Source: Eledone cirrhosa (lineage: Eukaryota; Mollusca; Cephalopoda; Octopoda; Eledonidae). Taken from it: DNA of 64,000 bases. The position numbers and the translations under genes are program-made. The stretch is from assembly GCA_964016885.1 (NCBI GenBank), contig OZ024759.1, forward strand, positions 2,920,285 through 2,984,284, in the 5' to 3' direction. Below the pieces are notes generated by a model, which saw only the letters and a list, made by a program, of their open reading frames with translations, made no database searches and was not told the origin of the DNA. Position 1 is the first letter of the stretch; every line of letters starts with the position of its first letter. Of the stretch, positions 24,370-36,900 are shown in pieces.

Positions 24370-24589
24370 GTTTAATATTTTTTTTAAGGCAACGCTTGTA
24401 ATAACTCTAGTTAAACATGATATATATTAATAATAAATTATCGTTGTAATGTAATTAGATTATATAATTGTTATTTTATAAATGATCTTATAAATATTAT
24501 TGTACGACACGCAAACTTAAAACATTCTGTTGTTAGTCATTGCGTGTCTAACAGATATATATATATATATATATATCTTTTGCTCTTTT
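24370..24589. other. AT-rich intron sequence
   Basis: AT-rich sequence with a TA microsatellite at 24554-24576. Nothing else is recognised. Confidence 0.5.
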
Positions 24590-25440
24590 ACCTTTTCTAG
24601 CCATCTGATTGAGGCCATGCTGGAGCACTGCCCTTGTTGCTACACATTCTATCTCCAGCCTGTGTTGGCTGGCCATTGGTTCAAGAGGGAGTTTGTTGCT
24701 GCTGCCCTTAGATTGCCTTTGTACCGTGTTGTGGGCTCATCTGGGATCCTGGATAGCAGGGTGTTGAGATGTTTCTTGAAAACATCCACATCCACACCAT
24801 GCAGATCTCTCAAATCCTTTGGCAGCTTGTTAAAGAGTTGAGGGCCTTGAACCCCAGGCTATTGCAATATCTGCTCCTTATTCTAGATGTGAAAGACGGG
24901 ACCTTTGGCACCACACTGTGACGTCCTGTTCGGGGTTGGTCCAGCTCTCAATGCCAAAGTTTAGTGCTAGTTCCTCCAGGATTTTCCACATGTAAATCAC
25001 TGCGTATCTCTCCCGTCTTCGTTCCAAGGAGTAGAGGTTCAGTTCCTTCAGCCTCTCCCAGTAGCTTATCTCCCTCATCTTGGCAATCGTCTTGGTGTAG
25101 CTTCGCTGGATTGCCTCAAGCTCCGTGGTTAGTTTGACACTATGGGGTGACCACAACTGGGAGCAATAGTCCAGGCGGCTTAGGACAAATGTCCTCCATT
25201 GTGTCAACATGGTGTCTCGGTCGCTTGTCCGGAAAGTCCTCAAGATCCAGCCAGCGAGTCGTCTTCACATTGTCGCCACTTTCATGATGTGTGAAGAAAA
25301 ATGCATCGTCGCTCATGTCTATACCCAGGTCTCGTATCGATTTTGACACGGGAATTGTATATAACGAAGGAGGTGTGGTAAGGAACCAGGTGGACCATAA
25401 CACACCAGAGTACTCAATACTTTGGGTAGTTGAGTGGGTA
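24590..25440 (-). pseudogene. LINE 3' fragment (RT C-terminal region), minus strand
   Basis: The minus strand reads SKSIRDLGIDMSDDA, then after a frameshift RTFRTSDRDTMLTQWRTF, LSRLDYCSQLWSPHSVKL, EAIQRSYTKTIAKM, YWERLKELNLYSLERRRERY and a closing segment on DLRDLHG... to the 3' UTR. This is the thumb and post-RT part of Jockey/I-group non-LTR retrotransposons. It is 5'-truncated, with no catalytic RT motif left. The 3' UTR sequence also forms the tail of the SINE at 23656. Confidence 0.82.
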
Positions 25441-25548
25441 ATAGGAAAAGAGTCAGGACGCCGGCAGGTGAGCTCTGGCCGTTTCAATAGCTAGATCTGA
25501 ACTGTCGAAATGGCTGGAACTCAGCCGTCGGGGTCTGACTCCTTTCCT

Positions 25549-25555
<7 letters not shown>
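25441..25555. repeat. Small palindrome with half-hammerhead arms
   Basis: AGGAAAAGAGTCAGGACGCC on the left is answered by GGGGTCTGACTCCTTTCC on the right. The right arm has GTCGAAATGGCT, then CAGCCGTCGGGG, which reads as GAAA, a stem III (GGCT/AGCC) and a UC site. A similar palindrome lies at 57900-58045. No CTGANGA box is present. Confidence 0.6.
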
Positions 25556-25922
<367 letters not shown>

Positions 25923-25955
25923 TAAGATCAAAAGATGGTTAAATGAGTTCCATGT

Positions 25956-26024
25956 ATTTTATTATGCGCATTTCAAAAACAAATATCATCATGCAATAAC
26001 ATTTGTGTTTTCATCAGATAAAAT
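25956..26024 (-). ncRNA. Hammerhead ribozyme motif, family A
   Basis: Read on the minus strand it has ATTTTAT (stem I), CTGATGA, a stem II of about 10 pairs, GAAA, TGCGCA as stem III, then UA and ATAAAAT (stem I 3' strand). The 6-nt stem III is self-complementary and too short to fold in cis, as in PLE hammerheads known to pair as dimers. All core positions are kept. Confidence 0.8.
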
Positions 26025-26127
26025 AGGAGGACATGATATGAAGGTTAAAAACACTTGTGGATAGTGCAGTTTTAAATCAACATATGAAAAGTAGTTTTAG
26101 ATTGATGTGTGATATTGGGGAAAAAAA

Positions 26128-26947
26128 ATCAACATACTGATTGCGGATTTGGTACGGGTGATGAGAAACGTGTCCCGCATGTGCAACCCCAAAGAACTAG
26201 AGAGACACATACAACACTTCATCCACCGTATGCAGTTCTCGGGCTACAATCAGAGAGATAAAATCAGAGTGTATAGAGGAGCCAGAACCAAATGGGAAAA
26301 AATGGTAAATAATGACATAAATGGGACCTGCCCCTTGTATAGGAGCAAATTTTGGAATAGAATAGAAAGAACTAGGAACAAGGCTAATAGAATAAACTCA
26401 TGGTATGATAGCAATAAATACCAGAGTGTAATGTTCATCGATACAACCCCTAGAGGTGAATTAGCTTACAAATTTAGAAGGGCCCTAGATAAACATAAAC
26501 TCAATATTAAGATAGTAGAAAGACCAAGTACCTCCGTAAAAACACTTATTAGCAAGACCCTCATGTATAGATAAGAAATGTATAACCTGTAAAATAAGCC
26601 CCCATATTAACTGTAAAACTAGAAATGTAGTGTATAGCATAAGATGTACTGAAGGACAATGTAGAGACAAAAATATAGTGTACATAGGTGAGACAGCTCG
26701 TAGTGTAGGGGAACGGATAAATGAACACTGGCGAGACCTTCAAGATAGTAAAAAATCATCTGTACTCTACCAACATGCTAAAATAGAACACAAAGGTAAA
26801 TTAGAGAACATAGAAATAAAAATAGAATCTACACACAGAAAAGACGCAATGTTTAGACAAATCACAGAGGCAATAAACATAAAAGAATTACAACCGAAAT
26901 TAAATAGAAAATATGAGTGGAACAGCAACATCACAACTTACAATTAA
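26128..26947 (+). pseudogene. PLE 1: RT C-terminus and GIY-YIG endonuclease
   Basis: It starts in a conserved INILIADLVRVMRN segment and reads RMQFSGYNQRDKIRVYRG, YDSNKYQSVMF and LNIKIVERPSTSVKTL. A frameshift near 26560 separates it from CIDKKCITCK (the C-x4-C-x2-C metal site), VVYSIRC and IVYIGETARSVGERINEHW, the GIY-YIG nuclease core. The minus-strand copy at 39249-40550 is closely similar and supplies the RT part missing here. PLEs use this nuclease to open target DNA. The copy is 5'-truncated and frameshifted. Confidence 0.88.
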
Positions 26948-27490
26948 GGATAAAATGAATACACACACACACATAGAACAAACAACCAACCAGCAACATG
27001 TAAATAAACAAATAAATAAATGAACATAAACACACACAGACACCCGGATGTAGCGCATGCACAGACTGAGCACACAACACACACACACAGAAACAAAATG
27101 GCGTAGGACAGAACAAAGGAGAGGCACAAAAACAAAGAAAGGAATCCCCAGTCACTGAAGAGGTCACAGAGTGTGTGACGAAAGAACTATGACAATATAT
27201 AAACAACTATCTGGTTGTGGAACCAACCAACCAACCAGAAATTTATAGATTTATAAATTTATTATGAATTTATTATAATAAATTGAAGTGAAAGCAACTG
27301 GTGTGTGTGTTTCTTATTGGCAATATGACCCTCCCAAAGTATAACAATATATATTTATATATATATATATTTAATGTATCAGGTGAGTTTTATTGTTGTA
27401 CAATAAAGCAATGCAGATATCGGATAAGATATGTTGATTTAAAACTGCACTATTCACAAGTATTTTTTAACCTTCATATCATGTCTTCCT

Positions 27491-27559
27491 ATTTTATCTG
27501 ATGAAAACACAAATGTTATTGCATAATGATATTTGTTTTTGAAATGCGCATAATAAAAT
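27491..27559 (+). ncRNA. Hammerhead ribozyme motif, family A
   Basis: ATTTTAT (27491-27497), CTGATGA (27498-27504), stem II to 27540, GAAA (27541-27544), TGCGCA, UA (27551-27552) and ATAAAAT (27553-27559). Predicted cleavage follows 27552. It is the inverted partner of the motif at 25956-26024. Confidence 0.8.
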
Positions 27560-27602
27560 ACATGGAACTCTTTTAACCATCTTTTGATCTTATATATTAT
27601 AT

Positions 27603-27609
27603 ATATATT

Positions 27610-27666
<57 letters not shown>

Positions 27667-27668
27667 AC
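27603..27668. repeat. TA microsatellite with TTTATA breaks
   Basis: TATATATTTATATATAT words directly after the PLE arm. Confidence 0.95.
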
Positions 27669-27709
27669 GATATTAGATAAATGGAAACTATATTTATAAA
27701 ACCATATCT

Positions 27710-27773
27710 ATTTCATTATATATATTTCAGGGATATCATATTAACAATATGTTATGCCTTCTTCAGACAAAAT
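27710..27773 (-). ncRNA. Divergent hammerhead-like motif
   Basis: On the minus strand: ATTTTGT, CTGAAGA, a stem II closed by AGG/CCT with ACATATT/AATATG inside, GAAA, TATATA, UA and ATGAAAT. Stem I pairs with two wobbles. The core is intact (position 7 is free), but surrounding TA-rich sequence raises the chance of coincidence. It lies near another PLE-like border (TTCAGACAAAATACAATAT). Confidence 0.5.
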
Positions 27774-27879
27774 ACAATATAAATAGTTTTATAGATAAAT
27801 AGATTTGACATACCGTTCAACATCGACTTGTATTTGAAAAAGTTGATTTGGCAGTAAAAAATATTGTGGACAGTTGTAA

Positions 27880-28082
27880 AAAGAAAGAGAGAAAGAAAGA
27901 AAGAGAGAGAAACGAAGAAAAAGAAGAAATGCATGTGACTAAATATAGAGATATAGAAAGATAGATAAAGAGAAGAACTTCATGTAAAGAAACAGAGAGA
28001 AATATATATAGAGAGAGGAAAAAAGAAAGAGATAGATAGAGATAGATAGAGAAACTAGGAAGTTGAGTATCGGTTGATACAT

Positions 28083-28113
<31 letters not shown>

Positions 28114-28400
28114 GCTCTAGTATTAATGTAATTAAGAGAGAAAATAGCCGTTATATAGAGAGAGAAAAGAAAAAAGAAAAAATGAAAAAGAGAAAATGAA
28201 AAATAACCAGACATAAACGAGGCAGAATTTAAAACCCTATGTTTCATCCTGTAGAAAATATTAGTTCGTATAAAACAGGCATTATAATGTAAATATCAGT
28301 ATTCATGAATGAGACATGTATCTATAATGTGTGAAAAGTAATGATCTTATGTCTAGTTTTTAAAAATTCATATGTTTATATCATAATTATAAACAAACTC
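27880..28400. other. GA-rich and AT-rich stretch with (ATTT)n
   Basis: GAGAAAGAAAGAAAGAGAG at 27890, GATAGATAGAGATAGATAG near 28032 and ten ATTT units at 28080-28117. No gene is seen. Confidence 0.8.
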
Positions 28401-28402
28401 CC

Positions 28403-29123
<721 letters not shown>

Positions 29124-29154
29124 AGAACAAAAGATGGTTAAAGGAGTTCCATGT

Positions 29155-29223
29155 ATTTTATTATGCACATTTCAAAAACAAACATCATCATGCAATAATA
29201 TTTGTGTTTTCATCAGATAAAAC
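29155..29223 (-). ncRNA. Hammerhead ribozyme motif, family A
   Basis: Minus strand: GTTTTAT, CTGATGA, stem II, GAAA, TGTGCA, UA, ATAAAAT. The first stem I pair set includes one G-U wobble. Confidence 0.78.
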
Positions 29224-29665
29224 AGGAGGACATGATATGAAGGCTAAAAAACACTTGTGGATAGTGCAGTTTTAAATCAACATATGAGAAGTAGTTTTAG
29301 ATTGATGTGTGATATTGGGAAAAATATTTTATTTAGAGGGGGGGGGGATGAAAAAAAGAGGAGGAATTTATACATTATCTTCCAACGGTTTTCAACCTCT
29401 CTATGTAAAACAATATATCTTTCTCAGTTATAAAAACTATCTCTCTCTCTCTATCACCCATCTCTCCTCCTATCTCATCCTTCCTCATTATATTCCTCCC
29501 TCTCATCTGACCATCACTCTCATCTCCTCCTCTTTTTTTCATCCCCCCCCCTCTAAATAAAATATTTTTCCCAATATCACACATCAATCTAAAACTACTT
29601 CTCATATGTTGATTTAAAACTGCACTATCCACAAATGTTTTTTAGCCTTCATATCATGTCCTCCT

Positions 29666-29734
29666 GTTTTATCTGATGAAAACACAAATATTATTGCATG
29701 ATGATGTTTGTTTTTGAAATGCGCATAATAAAAT
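29666..29734 (+). ncRNA. Hammerhead ribozyme motif, family A
   Basis: GTTTTAT (29666-29672), CTGATGA (29673-29679), stem II, GAAA (29716-29719), TGCGCA, UA, ATAAAAT (29728-29734). Inverted partner of 29155-29223. Confidence 0.8.
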
Positions 29735-29770
29735 ACATGGAACTCCTTTAACCATCTTTTGTTCTTATAT

Positions 29771-29864
29771 ATTATGTATACTCCAGTCCTACAAACTGTA
29801 GAGTGCTTCTTATCCGATATCTGCATTGCTTTATTGTACTACAATAAAACTCACCTCCTACATA

Positions 29865-29917
<53 letters not shown>

Positions 29918-30111
29918 CTGATATGGAAGATACAGAAGCAAAAACCAACCAAACAGTGAGTGTGTTCCGTTGTTATTTCTGGCAATATTATTACAACAAT
30001 ATGACCCTCCCAAAGTATAACAAAATTTGTTTCAACACACGATTTCATATCAAAAACCTCGCAAAACAAATATATACATCTATATATGTGTGTGTGTGTG
30101 TATATATATAT
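29771..30111. other. PLE border remnants and TA repeats
   Basis: 29771-29856 is the outer PLE border (CAGTCCTACAAACTGTAGAG, CTTATCCGATATCTGC). 29868-29915 is TA repeat. 29985-30025 repeats the PLE tail CCCTCCCAAAGTATAAC seen at 27330 and, inverted, at 38905. No gene is seen. Confidence 0.7.
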
Positions 30112-30443
30112 GGAGGCACATGGCTTAGTGGTTAGAGCGTTGGCCTTGCAATCGAAATGTTGTGAGTTCAATTCTCAGACCGGGTGATGTGGTGTTTCCT
30201 TGAGCAAGACACTTTATTTCACATTGCTCCAGTTTACTCAGCTATAGAAATGAGGTGATAGGGACTGGGGTCCCTATCATTCCACTGCAAAGTGTCGTGG
30301 AGGTGCCACGGCAAAAAAACACCCAGCACTCACTGTAAATGAGGTTGGTGTTAGGAAGGGCATCCAGCTGTAGAAATCAAGCCAGAATCAGTTCCCGTCC
30401 CACCCTTGCAAGCAGGGAAAAGTGGACGTAAAATGATGATGAT
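30112..30443 (+). mobile_element. tRNA-derived SINE, plus strand
   Basis: The head is GGAGGCACATGGCTTAGTGG, the B box region is GTTGTGAGTTCAATTCTC, the middle is TTGAGCAAGACACTTTATTTC and the end is CCACCCTTGCAAGCAGGG, then an ATGATGAT tail. It is the inverse of the copy at 22868-23208, about 7 kb away, so the two could pair in a transcript. Confidence 0.87.
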
Positions 30444-30457
30444 ATATATATATATAC

Positions 30458-30506
<49 letters not shown>

Positions 30507-30565
30507 GTATACACACACACACATTATATATATATATATATATATATATATAATGTGTGTGTGTG

Positions 30566-30616
<51 letters not shown>

Positions 30617-30630
30617 GTATATATACAAAT
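30444..30630. repeat. TA and CA/TG microsatellite
   Basis: TA tracts with ACACACACACATTATATA and its inverse, forming a small imperfect palindrome around 30530. Confidence 0.9.
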
Positions 30631-30808
30631 TCTCTTTCTCCACACCACCAAATCTAGCACACACTAGGACAAAAATACGCAAACACATATTAGCCCCACA
30701 ACAAACCACTAGTACAACCCAGAACGAAACCACATACACAATACAACACAACAACCCACATGCCAGAATACGAACAACCGACAACGTGCCACCAAATCTG
30801 TAACCCCG

Positions 30809-31170
30809 ATCTGCAATTGCAAAAAGCGGGCAGAATGCCCACTAAACGGTGAATGCCTCGTTAAAAACATTATTTACCGGGGCGATGTCACAGCTGGCAC
30901 AAAAGACTACTCCTACATAGGTGGAACCTCGACTACGTTTAAGGAGTGCTGGTATAACCACAGAAGCTCCATTAAACATAGACTCAAACGATCCCAAACT
31001 TGATTGGCCGATTTGATCTGGGACCTCAAAGACCTCGAATTCCACATCATATGGTCAGTTAAAAGACGCATGGCCCAACTCCCCAGCGACAGAAACTACT
31101 GCAGGTTATGCCGAGGCGGCTGAGATAATTAAATTGAAATCTGCCATAAACTAGGTCTGACATAATTATA
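30809..31170 (+). pseudogene. PLE 2: GIY-YIG endonuclease fragment
   Basis: The frame from 30809 reads ICNCKKRAECPLNGECL, NIIYRGDVT, YSYIGGTSTTFKECWYNH and RSSIKHRLKRSQT, then a stop. It resumes with LADLIWDLKD and NYCRLCRGG. The CNC ... CPLNGxC linker and the IIY/YIG pair are the PLE nuclease pattern. Related pieces are at 37216, 54050 and 61012. It is disrupted by stops and lacks the RT part. Confidence 0.82.
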
Positions 31171-31297
31171 AATTATAAACACACGAGGTTGAACAACTTC
31201 TCTGCACAAACATTCGGCCGGGGGCCAGACACTAACCCTGACTGAACATAGTGATAACTACCTTTGCCATGCTACACCGTCCCTCATCTCAGTGCAT

Positions 31298-31797
31298 TTG
31301 TTTTATATAACATGTATGTTTTATATAACATGTAAGTTTTATATAACATGTAAGTTTTATATAACATGTAAGTTTTATATAACATGTAAGTTTTATATAA
31401 CACGTATGTTTTATATAACACGTATGTTTTATATAACACGTATGTTTTATATAACACGTATGTTTTATATAACATGTAAGTTTTATATAACATGTAAGTT
31501 TTATATAACATGTAAGTTTTATATAACATGTAAGTTTTATATAACACGTATGTTTTATATAACACGTATGTTTTATATAACACGTATGTTTTATATAACA
31601 CGTATGTTTTATATAACACGTATGTTTTATATAACACGTATGTTTTATATAACATGTATGTTTTATATAACACGTATGTTTTATATAACATGTAAGTTTT
31701 ATATAACACGTATGTTTTATATAACACGTATGTTTTATATAACATGTATGTTTTATATAACACGTATGTTTTATATAACATGTATGTTTTATATAAC
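31298..31797 (+). repeat. 18-bp satellite, 27 units, with 8-unit blocks
   Basis: The unit TTTTATATAACATGTAAG has variants ending CACGTATG and CATGTATG. Because 18 is divisible by 3, each strand has an open frame (FYITCK/FYITRM on plus, YKTYML/YKTYVL on minus). The order of variants is one CATGTATG, four CATGTAAG, four CACGTATG, four CATGTAAG, six CACGTATG, then mixed. This shows expansion by 72- or 144-bp blocks. It is not a gene. Confidence 0.95.
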
Positions 31798-32700
31798 TTA
31801 GTAAGTTTAGATTTTGTAATTATCATGCTGCATCCATCACCCCCACCAACAGACACATCGCCATACACCCCTCATCTCAGTACCATTGTGTTCTATCTGT
31901 CCTCTCTGTCAGGTTTTACCTTGTAAACCACCGTAACATCCGATCCTGTAAATATAATGTCGAACATATCATCCCATCGCCACTACCGCTGCCTTCACCA
32001 TACACATCGCTATACGTCCACCATCCCTCATTCACAACCTTCTTTTCCCCGTGTTTCCTATCACTTTTTAACCTGTAATCCATTGTAAAATTCGATCCTG
32101 TAAATATTTTGTCGCACCGACCGCCACCGCCACCAGATCTCCATACTTCAACAATCATTAACATAATCAACACATCATGCCTCCCTAAACAACGCATGTG
32201 TGTGTGTCTGTGTGTAAGTATATTTATTTGTACAACGCAATCTCCACTGGCTCTCCATCTCTCTCTATATAAATATACGCGTGTATGTATACTACATATT
32301 TGTCAGACTAAGTGTATCTATGCATCATGTATCTCCTTATTGAATTTGACACCACCAACACATCCATCACATCACCATAAAAACCATTACCACAAACAAC
32401 AACACCACACCCACACCACACACAAAAATCAGCCTCAACTACATGCCAATCTGTCTACCGACATCCAGCACCCCACACCCTGTGACCGGCACCACCATCT
32501 TATCACAACCCCACCCCCACATACACTTCAGGCAAAAACATCCCTATGAACTAATCCACCAATCAAAACAAACTTTATTGACCAACATATGAACTTCCGT
32601 TTGTATAATACAGCATGTATTCATTTTCTACTAGCATTACAAGGGGTCCGTCGAGCCGCAGATTGCATAGTCAGGTAAGATTGATACAAATCGAACCTTG
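31798..32700. other. Intron sequence with diverged 150-bp duplication and CA-rich tract
   Basis: CGATCCTGTAAATATAATGTCG near 31950 and CGATCCTGTAAATATTTTGTCG near 32095 mark a diverged tandem pair of about 150 bp. 32340-32545 is rich in CACCAC and ACACCA. No coding region is supported. Confidence 0.6.
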
Positions 32701-32805
32701 AGCCGATCAGTGACGAAACGCGCGTCGCCAACTAATAAATGTAATGAAGGAGTAACCAATCGTCCTTGTTATCATTTCACTGTATATATATATATATATA
32801 TATAT

Positions 32806-33054
32806 TGTTTTAGTCTCATTCATTCTCAGCCCCACACTCATTGACACGGTCTCAACCTCCTGCATCAAATCCTCTGCCTCCTTCACTGTATTTGTCACCA
32901 AAACTATGTCGTCGGCAAATTCAGCATCTGATATCTTTTTCGCCTTAACTCTCCTGCTCTGAGTCGGTGCTACAGTAAAGCCAGAGTCCTGGTGTTTCTC
33001 CAGTGCAAGGCGCATACAATAGTCCACTACGATGATAAAAAGGTAGGGAGCCAA
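32806..33054 (-). pseudogene. RTE-type LINE, inverted 5' segment (RT motif C)
   Basis: The minus strand reads LFIIVVDYCMRLALE, VAPTQSRRVKAKKI, DAEFADDIVLV (motif C), VKEAEDLMQEVETV and VGLRMNETKT. It then stops at a TA microsatellite (32781-32806). The part that should follow in the element lies on the plus strand from 33060, so the copy has a 5' inversion. Confidence 0.85.
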
Positions 33055-33715
33055 TGATTCTGGAGCACTCCAGCCAGTATCTCAAAGAACTCTGTCATCC
33101 CATCAGGTGTAATGTTGAGAAGCCAGAGGGGATCACTAATGTAGGCGGGAAGCCACTAGAATTGGTTGAGGACTTCCTGTATTTGGGAGCAAAGATTGGG
33201 AATACGGAAGATGATGTGGTTGAGCGGAAGAGCAAAGCCTGGGCGGCGTGCCACAGCTTGAGATCGGTGTGGAAGTCGGAGCTTCGTAAAAACCTGAAAC
33301 TCCGCCTCTTCATTGCTGTAGTGGAGTAGTCTGTGCTGCTGTACGGGTCTGAGACTTGGACACTGACCAAGAAACTCAGTCAGATGGTGGATGGGTGCTA
33401 CACGAGAATGCTGAGGATGGCTCTGAACATTAATCAGTATACACTGAGGATGAAAAACTCAGAGCTGTATGGAAGCCTCCCAAAAGTCAGCTCAAATGTG
33501 ACACAGAGGAGACTGAGGTTAGCTGGACATGCTCACCGACATCCAGAGTTGACATTGCACTCAGGAAGGGAAGACCAAGATTAACGTATGTTGATGCCCT
33601 AACGACAGACACTGGTCTGTTGGAGACGCAGGACATGGCAGCGATAATGAGTGACAGAGACCGCTGGAGAGAACTCGTCCATGGATCTCGGGAATTTTAC
33701 CCGCCCTAGAAAAAA
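33055..33715 (+). pseudogene. RTE-type LINE, 3' segment
   Basis: The plus strand reads EGITNVGGKPLELVEDFLYL, GAKIGNTEDDVVERKSKAW, LRKNLKLRLFIAVVE, a stop, then LLYGSETWTLTKKL and MLRMALNINQYTLR. It ends by RDRWRELVHGS-like sequence before AAAAAACAAATATATAT at 33712. It is the C-terminal part of RTE/BovB-like elements. Together with 32806-33054 it forms one inverted-5' insertion. Stops and frameshifts occur after 33330. Confidence 0.85.
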
Positions 33716-33744
33716 CAAATATATATATATATATATATAGTGGT

Positions 33745-33957
33745 GGAACACTGGAAGGTAATATCCGTAGTGGTAGAGCACTCAGTCCAAGGGACGAGTT
33801 AGGTAGAAGTGGTTACACAACAGTTAGTTCACCATACCGAGAACAATTGTTTCTACTTAGCGGATCTTCAGTTAAAAAAAACAGATTAAAGTTTAAGCAT
33901 ACAGAGTACGAGAATAGACCTAGAAGAAATAGATCCCGACGCATTATATGGTATAAC
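33745..33957 (+). pseudogene. PLE 3, left part (border and RT C-terminus)
   Basis: 33745-33872 is a border-like segment (inverse of 23490-23645). 33873-33957 encodes KKNRLKFKHTEYENRPRRN, RSRRIIWYNP, the basic stretch before the WYNP motif that closes the RT in the PLEs at 41860 and 61880. It is cut at 33958 by a hAT element. The downstream part probably resumes at about 37126. Confidence 0.65.
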
Positions 33958-33958
33958 C

Positions 33959-36900
33959 CAGTGGTCGCCAACCTTTCTAAAACCGCGGAACCCTCTAAAT
34001 ATTTTGAATTCTTCACGGAACCTATATAATACAAAACTTTCAAAAAAAAAAAATAAAGTATTTATTTATTTTAGTGTTTCATGCGTGTGTATGTAATCGA
34101 ACACAATTAACTAGTGGCTTTTCTGCTGCTGCGCCTCATCAGTGAGTTTAGAAAATCGAGGTTCAACACTAGTTAATGCCAGTCTCATACACTCGTCAAT
34201 TGCTGACAGTTTATTCCTCTTCTTTGTGCAGATTTCTACCAACTGTGAAAACCCTTTTTCGCACAAGTAGCTAGATGGGAATAAAGTCAAATATTTCAAT
34301 GCAAGTTGGCTGATTTCATTAAACTACCCAATCAAGAATAAGTCGATCCATAGTTCTTTCTTTCTTCTTTCGAATATCACTTTCAGGTCTTCGTTTGAAT
34401 TCAAATCCATCAACTGATGTAAGCATTGTGCAGGTAGTAAATTTTTACAATTTCCAGCGTCATTTTCTGACACTAACTGCTCGATCTCGGTGAACGGGTT
34501 TTTTATCCATAAATTTCCGCTAACAATATCTTTTTCCATCAAGTCAAAATAATCTGAAAAACTTGTGGAAAGCACATTTAAATGAGAAAGAATAATCTTC
34601 TTTAGATTGCTGGAGTCAAAATCTTCTATCTTTTTAAGCTCTATTTCAAGGTTTGAAAGTAATGAGTAATTGTCCGATTCAATTCTTTTTATAAAGATGT
34701 TTAATTTTTATTGAAAATATGTAATAAAATTGATTGAAGTAAAAATATCTGCATTGTTACCCTGAAGACACTTATTTAGTTTGTTCAGTTCACCAAAAAT
34801 GTCTACTAAATAAGCGAGTTGCACATTCCATTCATTGGTTTCTAAGACACTTGCTCTTTCATCATTCTGTCTTTTTAGAAAAACTATTATTTCTTCTCTC
34901 AGTTCAAAATCTCTCTTCATAGCATCCACAAAAGACAGCCAACGCACATCATTGTTTAATAACAATCTATTATAATTACTTCCAGAAGATTCACAAATAG
35001 ATTCGAACATTCTAGAATTTTTTGCTCTTGCATGGATCAAATTGATAATTTTGACAATGTCTTTCAGCTGGTCATTTAATATTTGAGCATCTCTGTCTTT
35101 GAATTTTTTTGAACACAAAACCTCTCGATGAATCATACAATGATTTGAAATACAATTTGGGGTCTGTTCTTTAATTTTTGCAATCAAACCAGAATGTTTA
35201 CCAGTCATTGCAGCTGCTCCATCTGTTGTTATTGAAGTCAACTTGCTCCAAGATACACCATTTTTTAAAAAATACTCTTCAATTTTATTGAATATATCTT
35301 GACCTTTAGTTGTGATGTCTAATACCAGACAAAACAAATACTCTTCTACTAATTCTTTTTTATCAAGGTCTACAAACCGTACATAGCAAATTAATTGAGC
35401 CTTGTTATTAATATCCGTAGTTTCGTCCACTTGCAGACCAAAACATGTGCTTTTCTTTAGTGCAGTTAGTATCTGATTTTCTATATCAGAAGAAATATCA
35501 ATTATCCTTCTTTTTACGGTATTTGCTGACAATGGTAACTGGCTTAACTTTTTCTTTGTCCTTAATACTGCAGCTTTCAAAAAGATTCTCTGTAGCAATT
35601 GTTATACTTGGCAGAATTAACTGTTCTCCTAATGTAAATGGTTTCTTGTTTTTACCAATCAAATGTGAAATTTCAAAAGATGTTCTTGTTAAAGCTTTAT
35701 TTCTATCTGACTTTTTACAAAACAAGTCATACATATTAGCTTGTGATTTTTTATGTTGTTTTTCAGCGAAGTAAAGTATTCCAGTGACTTGTTTTTATCA
35801 TTGGTGTGATTAGTATCAAGGTGTCTTTTAAGTTTTGCAGGATTTAAACAGCTATTTGATAGAACTTTTGAACATAGCAAACACATGGGCTGATCTGGTG
35901 TATCTTTTTTAGTGTCAGCTTTTTGAAATCCATATCTAACATAATCATCACACCACTGTCTAACCTTACTGCAGTAGACATTATATCAATGTTATTTATC
36001 TACAGTTAACATTTTTAATATGACATTAATAAACAAGAGTAATTAAGTTTTTTTTATTACAAAAAGGACTTCCAGCACTTCCTGCATATACTACTTTAGG
36101 GTCGTATTAAATATTATTGATAATGTAAATATATTTAAATATCCGCCATACTAAAAGGTGCAAAAAATGCAAATCAGCTGATAGTGTAGAAAATGTGACG
36201 ATGGTTTTGGAAATTAATTCAGATATCTTCTATCTATTTTGACTCAAAGTTAGATATAATATAAGAAGGCTTTAGGCTGCGTTAAACATATATTAGATTG
36301 GAACAAATAAAGTTTAGTCAAATGTTTGTGGACATATATATTTATTGTATAAAGTAATTTCTCAATTGTGAATGCAGATGTCATCAAATGAATACATAAT
36401 TGTGTGGCAAAGTTTATAGTATATGCATGGAATACAAAATTACCTTTGTTAGTAGTCGAAACTTTACAGGCGTTATATTTTCTGTGCAAAGTACAACAGA
36501 ATGTAACGTGTTCTTATTTAGAATTGTCTGTGGAACTGGATGCATGTTGAAAACGACTAGTAAGCGAGTTCACTCTGAGGAAACTTTAGGCGACTTTAAA
36601 GCTTTTGTGAGGACAGCAGATTAAAACGTGTTCTCTATTGAAAACATTTTACTGAACTTACGTTGTGAGAACAGCGAACTGACTCTGTCTCTCGGCTGAA
36701 CGACCTCTCTGAACTGAAGTTTTCAGTTTAAAGTTATGCTGTCATCGACCAACATTTACTTGTTCGTGATTGGTCAATTTCTAAGTTCAATTAGTGTATT
36801 ATCAGTAGTAGTCAAATTCTCGGAATTCAGAAAACTATGTCTTTCCAAGGATTGATGTGAAATTGAAAGTATTCAATTTCCACGAATCTCAGAACAGTGT

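Larger units (their letters stand above)
25923..27600. repeat. PLE-type inverted arms flanking a PLE core
   Basis: The left arm, 25923-26115 (GATCAAAAGATGGTTAAATG ... CATATGAAAAGTAG), is matched in inverse by 27431-27596. Each arm carries a hammerhead motif. Between them lie PLE coding remains (26128-26947) and a non-coding tail to about 27345 ending CCTCCCAAAGTATAAC. A copy of the outer border sequence (AAGCAATGCAGATATCGG) follows at 27407. The core belongs to another PLE family than the arms suggest, so this is a composite. Confidence 0.78.
29124..29770. repeat. PLE-type palindrome, 647 bp
   Basis: The left arm starts GAACAAAAGATGGTTAAAGG and the right arm ends with its inverse. They are nearly identical for about 230 bp up to GAGGGGGGGGGATGAAAAAA and its inverse. 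The spacer, about 29360-29520, is pyrimidine-rich (CTCTCTCTCTATCACCC) and resembles the tail of the PLE at 60060. No coding sequence remains between the arms. Confidence 0.88.

Noticed and set aside
31284..31868. FYITCK and YKTYML repeat proteins
   Set aside because: An 18-bp satellite gives open frames on both strands. No unique sequence flanks them.
36400..36624. Small plus-strand frame within the hAT element
   Set aside because: It has no recognisable domain, lies opposite the transposase strand and has chance length.
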